From an uncultured Bacilli bacterium (GTDB lineage: Bacteria > Bacillota_I > Bacilli_A > RF39 > UBA660): DNA of 24,301 bases. The notes beneath the pieces were generated by a model. The model searched no databases and was not told the origin of the DNA. It saw nothing but the letters and a program-made list of their open reading frames with translations. The position numbers and the translations under genes are program-made. The DNA lies in contig CALVRP010000134.1 in NCBI GenBank assembly GCA_944358665.1, positions 1-24,301 of the forward strand, read 5' to 3'. Of this stretch, positions 12,653 to 19,710 are shown in pieces (position 1 is the stretch's first letter; each line of letters begins with the position of its first letter).

Positions 12653-13613
12653 TATTTAAATATTCGTTTTCTTTTCGTAAGTTTTGAGCTTTTGTTATAA
12701 TCATAGAAATGAATAAACTACCGATAAATGCGATGATATAAGCAATAATTGTTCCAATAACAGAGCCTTTTGGCAGTAACTCTAATGTTACTAATGTTTT
12801 TACAATTGCTCCGTGAAATAAATAGATATACAAAGTTTGACTACCTAATTTAGTAAATATGGTTTTGTTTTTAGTAACAATATTTAAAAAGGCTAAGCTA
12901 AATACGAAGAATAAACCATATAAAATTAATCTTTTGATAAAACCGGTAAATGGATCATCATAAACATAATAGCTATATTTTAAATATGTATCTTTAAAAG
13001 TAAAGAAATCACTATTAAAAAGAAATATAATAATTATTAAGCTTGAATAAATTAATGCTGGTTTCTTATATTTATTTACTAGAGCCATTAAATCAATTTC
13101 ACTAGCTTTATAACCTAATAAAAACATTGGAAAGGCCGTAATTGTTCTAGATAAAGATAAGAAATCATTTATAAAAGGAATAAAGCCACAACCTAGGGCC
13201 AGAATTAAACTGATAATGAATAATTTTTTAAACTCAAATTTTTTAATTAAATATTCTGATAGATAAAGACAGGCACAAGTCAAAAGATACCATAAAGTGT
13301 AACGCGGGGTAAAAAGAAAGGCCCAATCAAAATCAATTATCTTTAAAACAAATGCATAATATAATGTTATTAATATTTGAAATATAATATAAAATTTAAA
13401 TAGTCTTAGAGCTCTTTGTAAAGGTGGTTTGTGACTTTTACTGGCGAAATAACCGGTTACAAAAAGAAACGTTGGCATCATAAAAAATGCAATTATTTTA
13501 AAAAAATCATAATCAAAATTATAATAAGTTGAAGTCGCACTTAGTGTATGACCTAAAATAACACATAATATTAAAATTCCCTTAACATTATCAAAGTAAA
13601 ATACTCTTTTCAT
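12624..13613 (-). CDS. Membrane acyltransferase (acyltransferase family 3)
   Basis: 329 residues with about 10 predicted membrane helices. It opens MKRVFYFDNVKGILILCVILG, then HTL; the FDNVKGILI...GHT pattern with a catalytic-type His is typical of acyltransferase-3/OatA-like integral membrane proteins. These O-acylate peptidoglycan, polysaccharides or lipids. A second marker is YLFHGAIVKTL near the C-terminus. There is no extracellular SGNH domain, so it is the bare membrane module and the acceptor is unknown. GGTGAT precedes the ATG. It is convergent with lepB, shares its terminator, and is the first gene of the segment that separates lepB from rbgA. Confidence 0.82.
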   Translation of the reverse strand: MKRVFYFDNVKGILILCVILGHTLSATSTYYNFDYDFFKIIAFFMMPTFLFVTGYFASKSHKPPLQRALRLFKFYIIFQILITLYYAFVLKIIDFDWAFLFTPRYTLWYLLTCACLYLSEYLIKKFEFKKLFIISLILALGCGFIPFINDFLSLSRTITAFPMFLLGYKASEIDLMALVNKYKKPALIYSSLIIIIFLFNSDFFTFKDTYLKYSYYVYDDPFTGFIKRLILYGLFFVFSLAFLNIVTKNKTIFTKLGSQTLYIYLFHGAIVKTLVTLELLPKGSVIGTIIAYIIAFIGSLFISMIITKAQNLRKENEYLNKKLLASKYC

Positions 13614-13700
13614 GTAATCACCATTTATATTTTAATAACTAGTATTGTTAATTTAGTGAAAAAATCATGAAAAATATATGAATATATTATTATTTAAATA

Positions 13701-13709
13701 TGATAAAAT
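13701..13709 (+). promoter_or_regulatory. Extended -10 promoter of the 13748 gene
   Basis: TGATAAAAT at 13701-13709; no clear -35. AAGGAGG at 13735-13741 sets the ATG at 13748. Confidence 0.5.
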
Positions 13710-13747
13710 ACAAGTAATAGAAATAATAATGGAAAAGGAGGAATAAA

Positions 13748-14500
13748 ATGGAATTATTAAATTTAATGTATAGTTATATTAATAAGTTTATTAATAGTGA
13801 TGAATTACTTGAAGAATTAAAAAAAATAAATTTATCTAAAGTAATTAAAGAAGAAAAAACTATTAATCAGTTAATTTTAGATATTAAAGAAATAAAAAAA
13901 GGTATTCCTAATGAAATTGATGAGGAAGAAAAGCAAAGAATAGCCCAAATAGATTATTTATTAGATTTGATAGAAAAAGCAAGAGCTAGCGAAAAATTAG
14001 ATAAGAAAATAAAAGCGTTCGCTGAAAAACAATATGATAGTTTAATTGAAGATAGAAAAGAAGTTCGGGATGGTGGCAAATTATATACTGAAATATGTAA
14101 ATTATTTAATAAGAATTCATTATTAGGTAATTATGTTAAGGAAATGACTGATAAGGAATTATTGTATTTTATTACGCAGTATATATCTGTACCAAGACCA
14201 CTTAAAATAACAGAAAAAAAGTTTAACGACTTGATAGATATTGGTATAAAAGAAGATAAACGGGAGGCTTTGTGGCGTTTAGCTTTTAATTATGAAGGCA
14301 AGAATATGAATTTTTCAAAAATAGAAGATTATTTCATTGAAAAGGGAGATGCTTATTATCTAACTGAGTTTATGTATGCGGTAACTGAAGATTTAGATTT
14401 TAAAAAATTAACAAAAAAGGTTATTGCTTCTAAAGATGAAAATTTGATAAATGAATATTTGAAAACTGCTAAAGAGCTTGAGATAGATATAGATGAATAA
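13748..14500 (+). CDS. Unknown, largely alpha-helical protein
   Basis: 250 residues, soluble, with no signal peptide or membrane segment. It is strongly charged (Lys, Glu, Asp) and leucine/isoleucine-rich. The first ~110 residues look like helical, possibly coiled-coil, segments (LLDLIEKARASEKLDKKIKA, then FAEKQYDSLIEDRKEV). The second half has helical-repeat character, for example DKREALWRLAFNYEGKNM and a run of short amphipathic helices. I recognise no family. The strong ribosome binding site and its own promoter argue that it is a real gene. It lies between the acyltransferase and the DinD-like gene in the accessory segment and ends at its own terminator. Confidence 0.7.
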   Translation: MELLNLMYSYINKFINSDELLEELKKINLSKVIKEEKTINQLILDIKEIKKGIPNEIDEEEKQRIAQIDYLLDLIEKARASEKLDKKIKAFAEKQYDSLIEDRKEVRDGGKLYTEICKLFNKNSLLGNYVKEMTDKELLYFITQYISVPRPLKITEKKFNDLIDIGIKEDKREALWRLAFNYEGKNMNFSKIEDYFIEKGDAYYLTEFMYAVTEDLDFKKLTKKVIASKDENLINEYLKTAKELEIDIDE

Positions 14501-14541
14501 TTACTACTTAATAGTAGAAGAAAATTTTACTTTTATTTACT

Positions 14542-14573
14542 AAAAAACTGGTAGTCATGCAACCTGTTTTTTT
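14542..14573 (+). terminator. Terminator after the 13748 gene
   Basis: AAAAAACTGGT (14542-14552) pairs with ACCTGTTTTTT (14562-14572) with one internal mismatch. The T run is part of the 3' arm. Confidence 0.6.
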
Positions 14574-14581
14574 GTTATAAT
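14573..14581 (+). promoter_or_regulatory. Extended -10 promoter of the DinD-like gene
   Basis: TGTTATAAT at 14573-14581, abutting the preceding terminator. The leader to the ATG at 14653 is about 65 nt and ends in AAGGAAGGTGAT. Confidence 0.55.
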
Positions 14582-14652
14582 AATAAAGAGCGAGGTATTA
14601 TGTTACTTTCTGGTTTAGGGTTAAAAAAATAACTTAAGGAAGGTGATCATAA

Positions 14653-15510
14653 ATGAATAATAAATTAGAAACAATTACTAATCTTTTTGAAGAAAAAGAG
14701 ATAAGAAGTGTTTGGAATGATGAGAAAGAAGAATATTACTTTAGTGTGGTAGATGTTATAAGTGCTTTAACTGACAGTAAAATCCCCAGAAATTATTGGA
14801 GTGATTTAAAAAGACAACTAAAACGGGAAGGTAGTGAGTTGCACGAAAATATCGTGCAACTAAAAATGAAATCTAAAAAAGATGGGAAAAACTATTTAAC
14901 AGATACATTAGATACAAAAGGAATTTTAAGACTTATTGAATCAGTACCAAGTCCTAAAGCTGAACCGTTTAAACTTTGGCTTGCCGGTTTAGGTGATGAA
15001 AGAATAAATGAAGTGTTTGATCCGGAAATAGCTGTCAATAGAGCTGTTAATTATTATCGTAACAAAGGTTATAGTGACGAATGGATAAAAGCTAGATTAG
15101 TTTCAATTGTCGATCGTTTTAAACTTACAGATGTATGGCAAGAAGGCGGTATTAATAAACCTGTAGAATTTGCCATGTTAACTAATGAAATATATAAAGA
15201 ATGGTCAGGTATGAAGGCTAGTGAATATAAAAAATATAAAGGTCTTAGGAAAGAATCCTTAAGGGATAACATGACAGATATAGAAGTCGCATTAACAAAT
15301 ATAGGAGAAATTGCTACTAGAGATATTGCTATTTCAGAAAAGCCTCAAGGACTTAAAGAAAATTTAAAAGTTGCTAAACGTGGTGGTGGCGTCGCTAAAG
15401 GCGCAAAAAATCTATATGAAAAAGAAACAAATAGATCGGCAGTATCTTCAAAAAATGCATTAAGCTATGAGTATATTGATAAAAAACAATTAGAAAATAA
15501 AGATATATAA
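14653..15510 (+). CDS. Bro-N domain protein, DinD-like / phage antirepressor-like
   Basis: 285 residues, close to the 274 of E. coli DinD. The N-terminal Bro-N domain covers about residues 10-115: IRSVWNDEKEEYYFSVVDVI, IPRNYWSDLKRQL, then TLDTKGILRLIESVPSPKAE and PFKLWLAGLGDERINE. The middle and C-terminal part (about 120-260) has the DinD-type DPEIAVNRAVNYYRNKGYSD, VDRFKLTDVWQEGGI and a glycine-rich GGGVAKGAKN stretch. Bro-N proteins include phage antirepressors; DinD is a DNA damage-inducible protein that inhibits RecA filament activity. No SOS box is obvious upstream. It is an accessory gene, probably of phage origin, next to another phage-associated gene (RhuM-like). Confidence 0.85.
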   Translation: MNNKLETITNLFEEKEIRSVWNDEKEEYYFSVVDVISALTDSKIPRNYWSDLKRQLKREGSELHENIVQLKMKSKKDGKNYLTDTLDTKGILRLIESVPSPKAEPFKLWLAGLGDERINEVFDPEIAVNRAVNYYRNKGYSDEWIKARLVSIVDRFKLTDVWQEGGINKPVEFAMLTNEIYKEWSGMKASEYKKYKGLRKESLRDNMTDIEVALTNIGEIATRDIAISEKPQGLKENLKVAKRGGGVAKGAKNLYEKETNRSAVSSKNALSYEYIDKKQLENKDI

Positions 15511-15719
15511 CTAAAATATTTATAAAACTGGTAAGTTGCAATGTAATTCAATTTACAAAAAAAGTCTTACTAGTTCAAAAAGCAAAGAATATATTTGCTG
15601 AAGAAGAAGTGGAATATAATCAAGTGTGTGAAAATGTGCACACACTTCTGAAAATGGTGAAAATTATATTAAATATCAAAATTGTGTTAAAATAGTCAAT
15701 GAATTAATGATGATTTAAT
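15511..15719. other. Non-coding spacer with nested hairpin and palindrome after the DinD-like gene
   Basis: No convincing gene. AACTGGTAAG (15526-15535) can pair with CTTACTAGTT (15566-15575), one G-U pair, and TGTAA/TTACA is nested inside. A perfect inverted repeat, AAGTGTGTG (15622-15630) and CACACACTT (15639-15647), has an 8-nt loop and no T tail, so it looks like a protein-binding site rather than a terminator. A 40-codon open stretch in the frame starting at 15573 lacks a start codon and ribosome binding site and may be a gene remnant. Confidence 0.4.
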
Positions 15720-15747
15720 AGTAGATGAAAATTCTACTTTTTATTTT
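15720..15747 (+). terminator. Intrinsic terminator upstream of the rbgA 5' remnant
   Basis: AGTAGA (15720-15725), a 7-nt loop, TCTACT (15733-15738), then a T-rich tail. A diverged copy of this element (TTAATAGTAGA...GAAAATT...TACTTTT) lies at 14508-14538. Confidence 0.6.
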
Positions 15748-15759
15748 GAATGAAAATTA

Positions 15760-15768
15760 TGTTATAAT
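15760..15768 (+). promoter_or_regulatory. Extended -10 promoter, probably the original rbgA promoter
   Basis: TGTTATAAT at 15760-15768, followed by AAGGGAGTGAT and an ATG at 15800, which opens the left copy of the rbgA start region. It now would drive the RhuM-like gene and rbgA together. Confidence 0.55.
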
Positions 15769-15790
15769 TAAATAGATTTAAATCAAGGGA

Positions 15791-15879
15791 GTGATAAAAA
15801 TGATAAACAAGGGAAAGTTCATATTAATTGCTTGATATCGCATGGTAACCCCCTATATAAATTAAAATTAGAAAGAAGG
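15791..15879 (+). pseudogene. Duplicated 5' end of rbgA (remnant)
   Basis: Bases 15802-15830 repeat exactly the codons of the rbgA N-terminus found at 16720-16748 (29 bp; reading DKQGKVHIN). The preceding GTGATAAAAATG (15791-15802) repeats 16699-16710. The left copy lacks the 10 bp AGTAATGTAG between the two blocks, so the ATG at 15800 is out of frame and reads 11 codons to a TGA. After base 15830 similarity to rbgA stops and the RhuM leader begins. This is the old 5' end of rbgA left behind by an insertion. Confidence 0.75.
15802..15830 (+). repeat. 29-bp direct repeat, left copy
   Basis: Begins GATAAACAAGGGAAAG; identical to 16720-16748. The two copies flank the RhuM-like gene at a distance of 918 bp. 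Confidence 0.9.
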
Positions 15880-15887
15880 TGTAACTT

Positions 15888-16715
15888 ATGAATAGTGATA
15901 AAACAAACCCAAACAAGCATTTACAAACAACTATGCATGATTTTTTAATATATAAAGATGGAAATGATGATATTAAAGTTAGTGTAATGCTCATTAATAA
16001 TGATCTATGGTTAACACAAGATTTGATTGCCGAATTATTTGGTACTGCTAGGAGTACAATTACAGAACATATAAACAATATATTAAAAGATGGTGAGCTA
16101 AAATCAGAAACTTCCGTCGGAATTTCCGACATAAGTTCTGGTGGGAGAAGATTTTATCAAAAAATCACAGATATATACTCATCATGTAGTATTGATTATG
16201 ATAAAAATTCAGAAATAACAAAAGGATTTTTTAAAACTGTACAGAATAAGTTACACTATGCAATAACTGGTCAAACAGCAGCGGAAATTATATATAATAG
16301 AGTAAATGCTAATAAGGAAAATATGGGTTTAACTAATTGGAAAAATTCTCCTGATGGGCCAATATATAGGTATGATGTTGATGTTGCCAAAAACCATTTA
16401 AATGAGAAAGAAATAAAAGATTTAAATAGAATTGTTACTATGTATTTAGATTATGCGGAATTACAAGCAGAAAATCATAATGCGATGACAATGAAGGATT
16501 GGGTAGAAAAATTAAATGCATTTCTACAATTTAATGGGAAAGAAATTCTCCATAATGCTGGAAAAATATCTGCCAAAGTCGCACAAGAATTAGCGTATAA
16601 AGAATATGATAAATTTAAAATAAAACAAGATAAATTATATCGATCAGATTTTGATAATTTTTTAAATGAAGCAAAAAATATAGAAGAAAGTAATAATGGT
16701 GATAAAAATGAGTAA
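15888..16715 (+). CDS. RhuM-family protein, internally shortened
   Basis: 275 residues; full RhuM-family proteins are usually about 330-350. The N-terminal part (about 1-85) has the winged-helix-like start seen in the family: VSVMLINNDLWLTQDLIAEL, FGTARSTITEHINNILKDGE and LKSETSVGISD. From about residue 86 the sequence is already the C-terminal half: RRFYQKITDIYSSCSIDYDK, FFKTVQNKLHYAITGQTAAE, IIYNRVNANKENMGLTNW, IVTMYLDYAELQAE and MKDWVEKLNAFL. The middle block that normally carries a YNLDVIISVGYRVxS-like sequence is missing while the frame is kept. AGAAGGTGTAA precedes the ATG. RhuM is linked to virulence in Salmonella and is common on phage-like islands; its molecular role is unclear. The stop overlaps the rbgA start by 8 bases. 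Confidence 0.82.
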   Translation: MNSDKTNPNKHLQTTMHDFLIYKDGNDDIKVSVMLINNDLWLTQDLIAELFGTARSTITEHINNILKDGELKSETSVGISDISSGGRRFYQKITDIYSSCSIDYDKNSEITKGFFKTVQNKLHYAITGQTAAEIIYNRVNANKENMGLTNWKNSPDGPIYRYDVDVAKNHLNEKEIKDLNRIVTMYLDYAELQAENHNAMTMKDWVEKLNAFLQFNGKEILHNAGKISAKVAQELAYKEYDKFKIKQDKLYRSDFDNFLNEAKNIEESNNGDKNE

Positions 16716-17589
16716 TGTAGATAAACAAGGGAAAGTTCATATTAATTGGTATCCTGCTCATATGGCAAAAACAAAAAGACTTATTAAAGAAAATTTATCT
16801 TTAATAGATTTGGTTTACGAAGTAATTGATGCGAGAATGCCTTATTCTTCAAAAATTGAAGATAGTGATGATATTATTAAAAATAAACCTAAAATCTTAA
16901 TTATGACCAAATATGATTTATGTGATAAAGAAGAAACTGATAAATGGATTAAATACTATGAAAAAAAAGGTTATAAAGTTTTACCTCTAAATTTAGAAGG
17001 TAATGCTAATTTAAAACCACTTATTAATTTAACTATGGATGTTATGAAAGAGTTTAATCAAAAAAGAGCGGACTCTGGTCTTAAAAAAAGAAAAGTTAGA
17101 GTTTTAGTTATTGGTATTCCTAATGTTGGTAAAAGTACTTTAATTAACCGCTTAGCTGGTAAAAAAGTCGCAACCATTGGCAATAAACCTGGTGTCACTA
17201 AAAGTTTAGCGTGGATTCGCGTAAATGATAATATTGAACTTTTAGATTCTCCCGGTATTTTATGGCCAAAATTAGAAGAGGGACAAGCCTTTAATTTAGC
17301 GGCTTTTACGGCTATTAAGGAAGAAGTTTTACCAATGTTTGAAGTGGCTGAATATATTTTAAAATCTTTAGAAAAATATTATCCTGATATTTTAAAAGAA
17401 AGATATACCGAAGAACTTAATGATGATATAGTTACGACGTTAGAAGAGATTGGTCGTAAAAGAGGCTGCCTTATTAAAGGTGGAAATATTGATTATGATA
17501 AAGTCATAACATTAATTATTAACGATGTCAAAAATGGTTATATTAAAGGTGTAACATTTGATAGATTTATAGAGGGAAAACATGAATAA
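16708..17589 (+). CDS. rbgA: Ribosome biogenesis GTPase RbgA (YlqF)
   Basis: 293 residues. A circularly permuted GTPase that acts late in 50S subunit assembly. Motif order is G4 TKYD (67-70), then G1 GIPNVGKST (136-144), the G2 region with PGVTKS (161-166), then G3 DSPG (180-183), which is the permuted YlqF order. The N-terminal WYPAHMAKTKR (14-24) carries the conserved His (18) of this family. A C-terminal domain follows. The ATG at 16708 overlaps the RhuM stop and is preceded by GGTGAT. An in-frame ATG at 16696 lies in the RhuM gene and lacks support. Its N-terminal codons are duplicated upstream at 15802-15830. The mrnC-type gene starts inside its last codons. Confidence 0.95.
   Translation: MSNVDKQGKVHINWYPAHMAKTKRLIKENLSLIDLVYEVIDARMPYSSKIEDSDDIIKNKPKILIMTKYDLCDKEETDKWIKYYEKKGYKVLPLNLEGNANLKPLINLTMDVMKEFNQKRADSGLKKRKVRVLVIGIPNVGKSTLINRLAGKKVATIGNKPGVTKSLAWIRVNDNIELLDSPGILWPKLEEGQAFNLAAFTAIKEEVLPMFEVAEYILKSLEKYYPDILKERYTEELNDDIVTTLEEIGRKRGCLIKGGNIDYDKVITLIINDVKNGYIKGVTFDRFIEGKHE
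16720..16748 (+). repeat. 29-bp direct repeat, right copy
   Basis: Codons for the rbgA N-terminus, identical to 15802-15830. The upstream 12-base match (16699-16710 with 15791-15802) extends the duplication, interrupted by a 10-bp difference. Confidence 0.9.
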
Positions 17590-18328
17590 AAGACAAATTA
17601 TTGAAACGTTAAATAATTATAATTTTGATCAGAAAGAATACGTCATTATTGCTTCAGCCGCTTTAGTTTTAAGAGGAATAAAAGATAAAGCTGAAGACAT
17701 TGATATTACGGTTTCTCCTAAATTAAAAGAATATTTACTTGAAAATTATAATTGTCAGTTAAAAAGTCATGATAAAGACATAGAAGTTTATAATATTGAT
17801 AATATTATTGACTTTAGTACCTATAACTATGATAAAATAAATTATGATTTACTAGAAAGTTTTAAAATTCAAAATTTAAATGGAATTATTGATTTTAAAA
17901 AGAAATTGAATCGTTCTAAAGATAGAGAAGACTTAAAATTAATAAATAAATATTTAAATATTTTCAATATTAATTCTTTAGCACTTGCGTATCTTGGAGA
18001 TGCCGTTTATGAACTTTACATCAGGAAGCATTTGATTAATAAAAACATTAATAAAGTAAATGAACTGCAAAAAGAAGCAATAAATTATGTCAGCGCCAAA
18101 TCACAAAGCAATTTTTTAGAAAGAATGCTTAAAGATAATTTTTTAACTGAAGAAGAAATAAATATTATTAAAAGAGCGCGTAATCATAAAAGCCACGGAA
18201 GCCCTAAGAGTACAGATATTATAACTTATAAAAGGTCAACTGGTTTAGAAGCTTTAATTGGTTATTTAGATTTAAAAAATGACAAAGAAAGAATAGAAGA
18301 AATAATGAATTATATAGTGGGTGATTAA
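17582..18328 (+). CDS. Nucleotidyltransferase-like domain fused to Mini-ribonuclease 3
   Basis: 248 residues, versus about 130-140 for ordinary MrnC. Residues 127-248 are Mini-III: NSLALAYLGDAVYELYIRKH with the catalytic-type Asp140, FLTEEEINIIKRARNHKS and YKRSTGLEALIGYLDL with Glu223. MrnC trims the ends of 23S rRNA precursor in Bacillota. Residues 1-115 are an extra domain resembling small nucleotidyltransferases: VIIASAALVLRGIKDKAEDI, then DITVS, with the Asp-x-Asp pair at 39-41, and IIDFKKKLNRSKDREDLKLI at the end. The frame is continuous with no internal ribosome binding site at the junction. AGAGGGA precedes the ATG, which overlaps the rbgA stop by 8 bases. The N-domain assignment is inference; the C-domain is firm. 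Confidence 0.85.
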   Translation: MNKRQIIETLNNYNFDQKEYVIIASAALVLRGIKDKAEDIDITVSPKLKEYLLENYNCQLKSHDKDIEVYNIDNIIDFSTYNYDKINYDLLESFKIQNLNGIIDFKKKLNRSKDREDLKLINKYLNIFNINSLALAYLGDAVYELYIRKHLINKNINKVNELQKEAINYVSAKSQSNFLERMLKDNFLTEEEINIIKRARNHKSHGSPKSTDIITYKRSTGLEALIGYLDLKNDKERIEEIMNYIVGD

Positions 18329-19012
18329 ATGTATATATATGGAAAAAATGCCGTTAGAGAAGCTTTAAATCAAGAAGATGTTAAAGAAGCTTTTCTTTAT
18401 AAAAATTTTACTGACAAAGATATTTTAGATAAATTAATAAATAAAAATGTTAAAATCAATTATAAAGAAAGAAAAGATTTAGACAAGATGGAAAAAGGTA
18501 ATCATCAAGGAGTTATTTTAAAAGTAGATGACTATAAGTATGCCTCTTTAAAAGAAGTTATGGAAAGTGATGTTATTGTTATGTTAGACCATCTAGAAGA
18601 TCCACATAATTTTGGTGCTATTGTTCGTACTTGTGAAGCAGCCGGAGTTAAAGGAATAATTATTCCTAAAGATCGGGCGGTTAAAGTAAATTCTACTGTT
18701 ATTAAAGTAAGCGTTGGGACCATAGAAAATACAAAAATAGCTATGGTAAGTAATTTGGTAAATGCTATAAAAGAATTAAAAAAGCAAGGATACTGGGTAA
18801 TTGGTACCGATATTAAGGGAACTGATTTTAAAGATATTGATTATTCGGGAAAAGTTGTAATTATAATTGGCAGTGAAGGTACAGGCCTTAGCCGACTTAT
18901 CCGTGAAAACTGTGATTTTATCGCATCTATTCCAATGAACGGGAAAGTAAACAGTTTAAACGCTTCAGTAGCAGCGGCCTTAGTTATTTATGAGGCGGTT
19001 AGAAATCGATGA
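18329..19012 (+). CDS. rlmB: 23S rRNA (guanosine-2'-O)-methyltransferase RlmB-type
   Basis: 227 residues. A short N-terminal substrate-binding domain (begins YIYGKNAVREAL, about residues 1-70) precedes a SpoU domain with VMLDHLEDPHNFGAIVRTCE, IIGSEGTGLSRL and IPMNGKVNSLNASVAAALVI, the three conserved motifs. It uses S-adenosylmethionine; E. coli RlmB modifies G2251 of 23S rRNA. In Bacillus the gene (yacO) lies directly after mrnC, as here, immediately after the mrnC stop. Its TGA stop overlaps the sigma factor start by ATGA. The yacP gene that usually follows is missing. Confidence 0.9.
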   Translation: MYIYGKNAVREALNQEDVKEAFLYKNFTDKDILDKLINKNVKINYKERKDLDKMEKGNHQGVILKVDDYKYASLKEVMESDVIVMLDHLEDPHNFGAIVRTCEAAGVKGIIIPKDRAVKVNSTVIKVSVGTIENTKIAMVSNLVNAIKELKKQGYWVIGTDIKGTDFKDIDYSGKVVIIIGSEGTGLSRLIRENCDFIASIPMNGKVNSLNASVAAALVIYEAVRNR

Positions 19013-19605
19013 ATTACAAAGAGTTAAATGATTATGAACTTCTTAATATGGTTTATGAAAATGAAGCAGCAAGTGATGCTTTATATAAAAAGTATGAACC
19101 TTTAATTAATAAAATTGCGAAAAAAATGTATCAAAAAAATAATGGTATAGAGTTTAATGATTTAATCCAGGAAGGGAATATAGGTCTTAGTCATGCAATT
19201 AAATATTATGATCAAAATAAAAACATTTTATTTTTTACTTATGCTAAATTATGTATAGAAAAAGCTATGCTTAGTTATATTGTTGGTACAAAAAGACAAA
19301 AACATAAAATTTTAAATGAATCAATATCAATAGAGGCTATTGATGAAAAGGAAGCTTTAAATAGTTTGGATAAAGTTGTCAAAGATTTCTCTCTAGATCC
19401 TAGTAAGATTGTCGCTTCTAAAGAAGATAAAACCCAAAAATATAGTATGTTAAAAGATAAATTAACTGATTTAGAGCTTATGGTATTAGATATGAGATAT
19501 TATGGCTTTGAATATAAAGAAATCGCTAAACTTTTAGGAAAAGATGTTAAGGCTATTGATAATGCTGTTCAAAGGATTAAATATAAAGCAAAAAAATTAA
19601 AATAA
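19009..19605 (+). CDS. Sigma-70 family RNA polymerase sigma factor, SigH-like
   Basis: 198 residues. Region 2 covers about residues 20-90: ALYKKYEPLINKIAKKMYQK, GIEFNDLIQEGNIGLSHAIK and FFTYAKLCIEKAMLSYIVGT. A linker leads to region 4 with a helix-turn-helix at about 150-195: LTDLELMVLDMRYYGFEYKE, IAKLLGKDVKAIDNAVQRIK. Length, domain pattern and position before secE-nusG match Bacillus SigH (Spo0H), which drives stationary-phase, competence and sporulation genes. Whether that regulon exists here is unknown; the pilin-like gene hints at competence. The ATG overlaps the rlmB stop by four bases. Confidence 0.88.
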   Translation: MNYKELNDYELLNMVYENEAASDALYKKYEPLINKIAKKMYQKNNGIEFNDLIQEGNIGLSHAIKYYDQNKNILFFTYAKLCIEKAMLSYIVGTKRQKHKILNESISIEAIDEKEALNSLDKVVKDFSLDPSKIVASKEDKTQKYSMLKDKLTDLELMVLDMRYYGFEYKEIAKLLGKDVKAIDNAVQRIKYKAKKLK

Positions 19606-19617
19606 TTAATAAAATAC

Positions 19618-19646
19618 TTGTATTTTGAGTAAAATTATGTTAATAT
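19618..19646 (+). promoter_or_regulatory. secE-nusG promoter
   Basis: TTGTAT (19618-19623), a 17-bp spacer and TAATAT (19641-19646), with TG at 19638-19639. A second possible promoter just downstream has a perfect TTGACA (19651-19656), 17 bp and TATTTA (19674-19679). Confidence 0.6.
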
Positions 19647-19648
19647 GT

Positions 19649-19675
19649 ACTTGACACGAAAACAAGTGTTTTTTA
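19649..19675 (+). terminator. Terminator-like hairpin downstream of the sigma factor gene
   Basis: ACTTG (19649-19653) and CAAGT (19663-19667) followed by GTTTTTT. The stem is short. It may end sigma-factor transcripts just as secE transcription begins. Confidence 0.45.
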
Positions 19676-19710
19676 TTTAGAAAAAACATAAATTAAAAGT
19701 AGGTGATAAT

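Noticed and set aside
15573..15695. Open stretch of about 40 codons after the DinD-like gene
   Set aside because: There is no start codon, ribosome binding site or recognised motif; it is mentioned only as a possible remnant within the spacer.
19649..19675. Hairpin as a secE attenuator
   Set aside because: The predicted start from the upstream promoter falls inside the hairpin, so it would not form in the secE message; a terminator for the sigma-factor gene is more likely.
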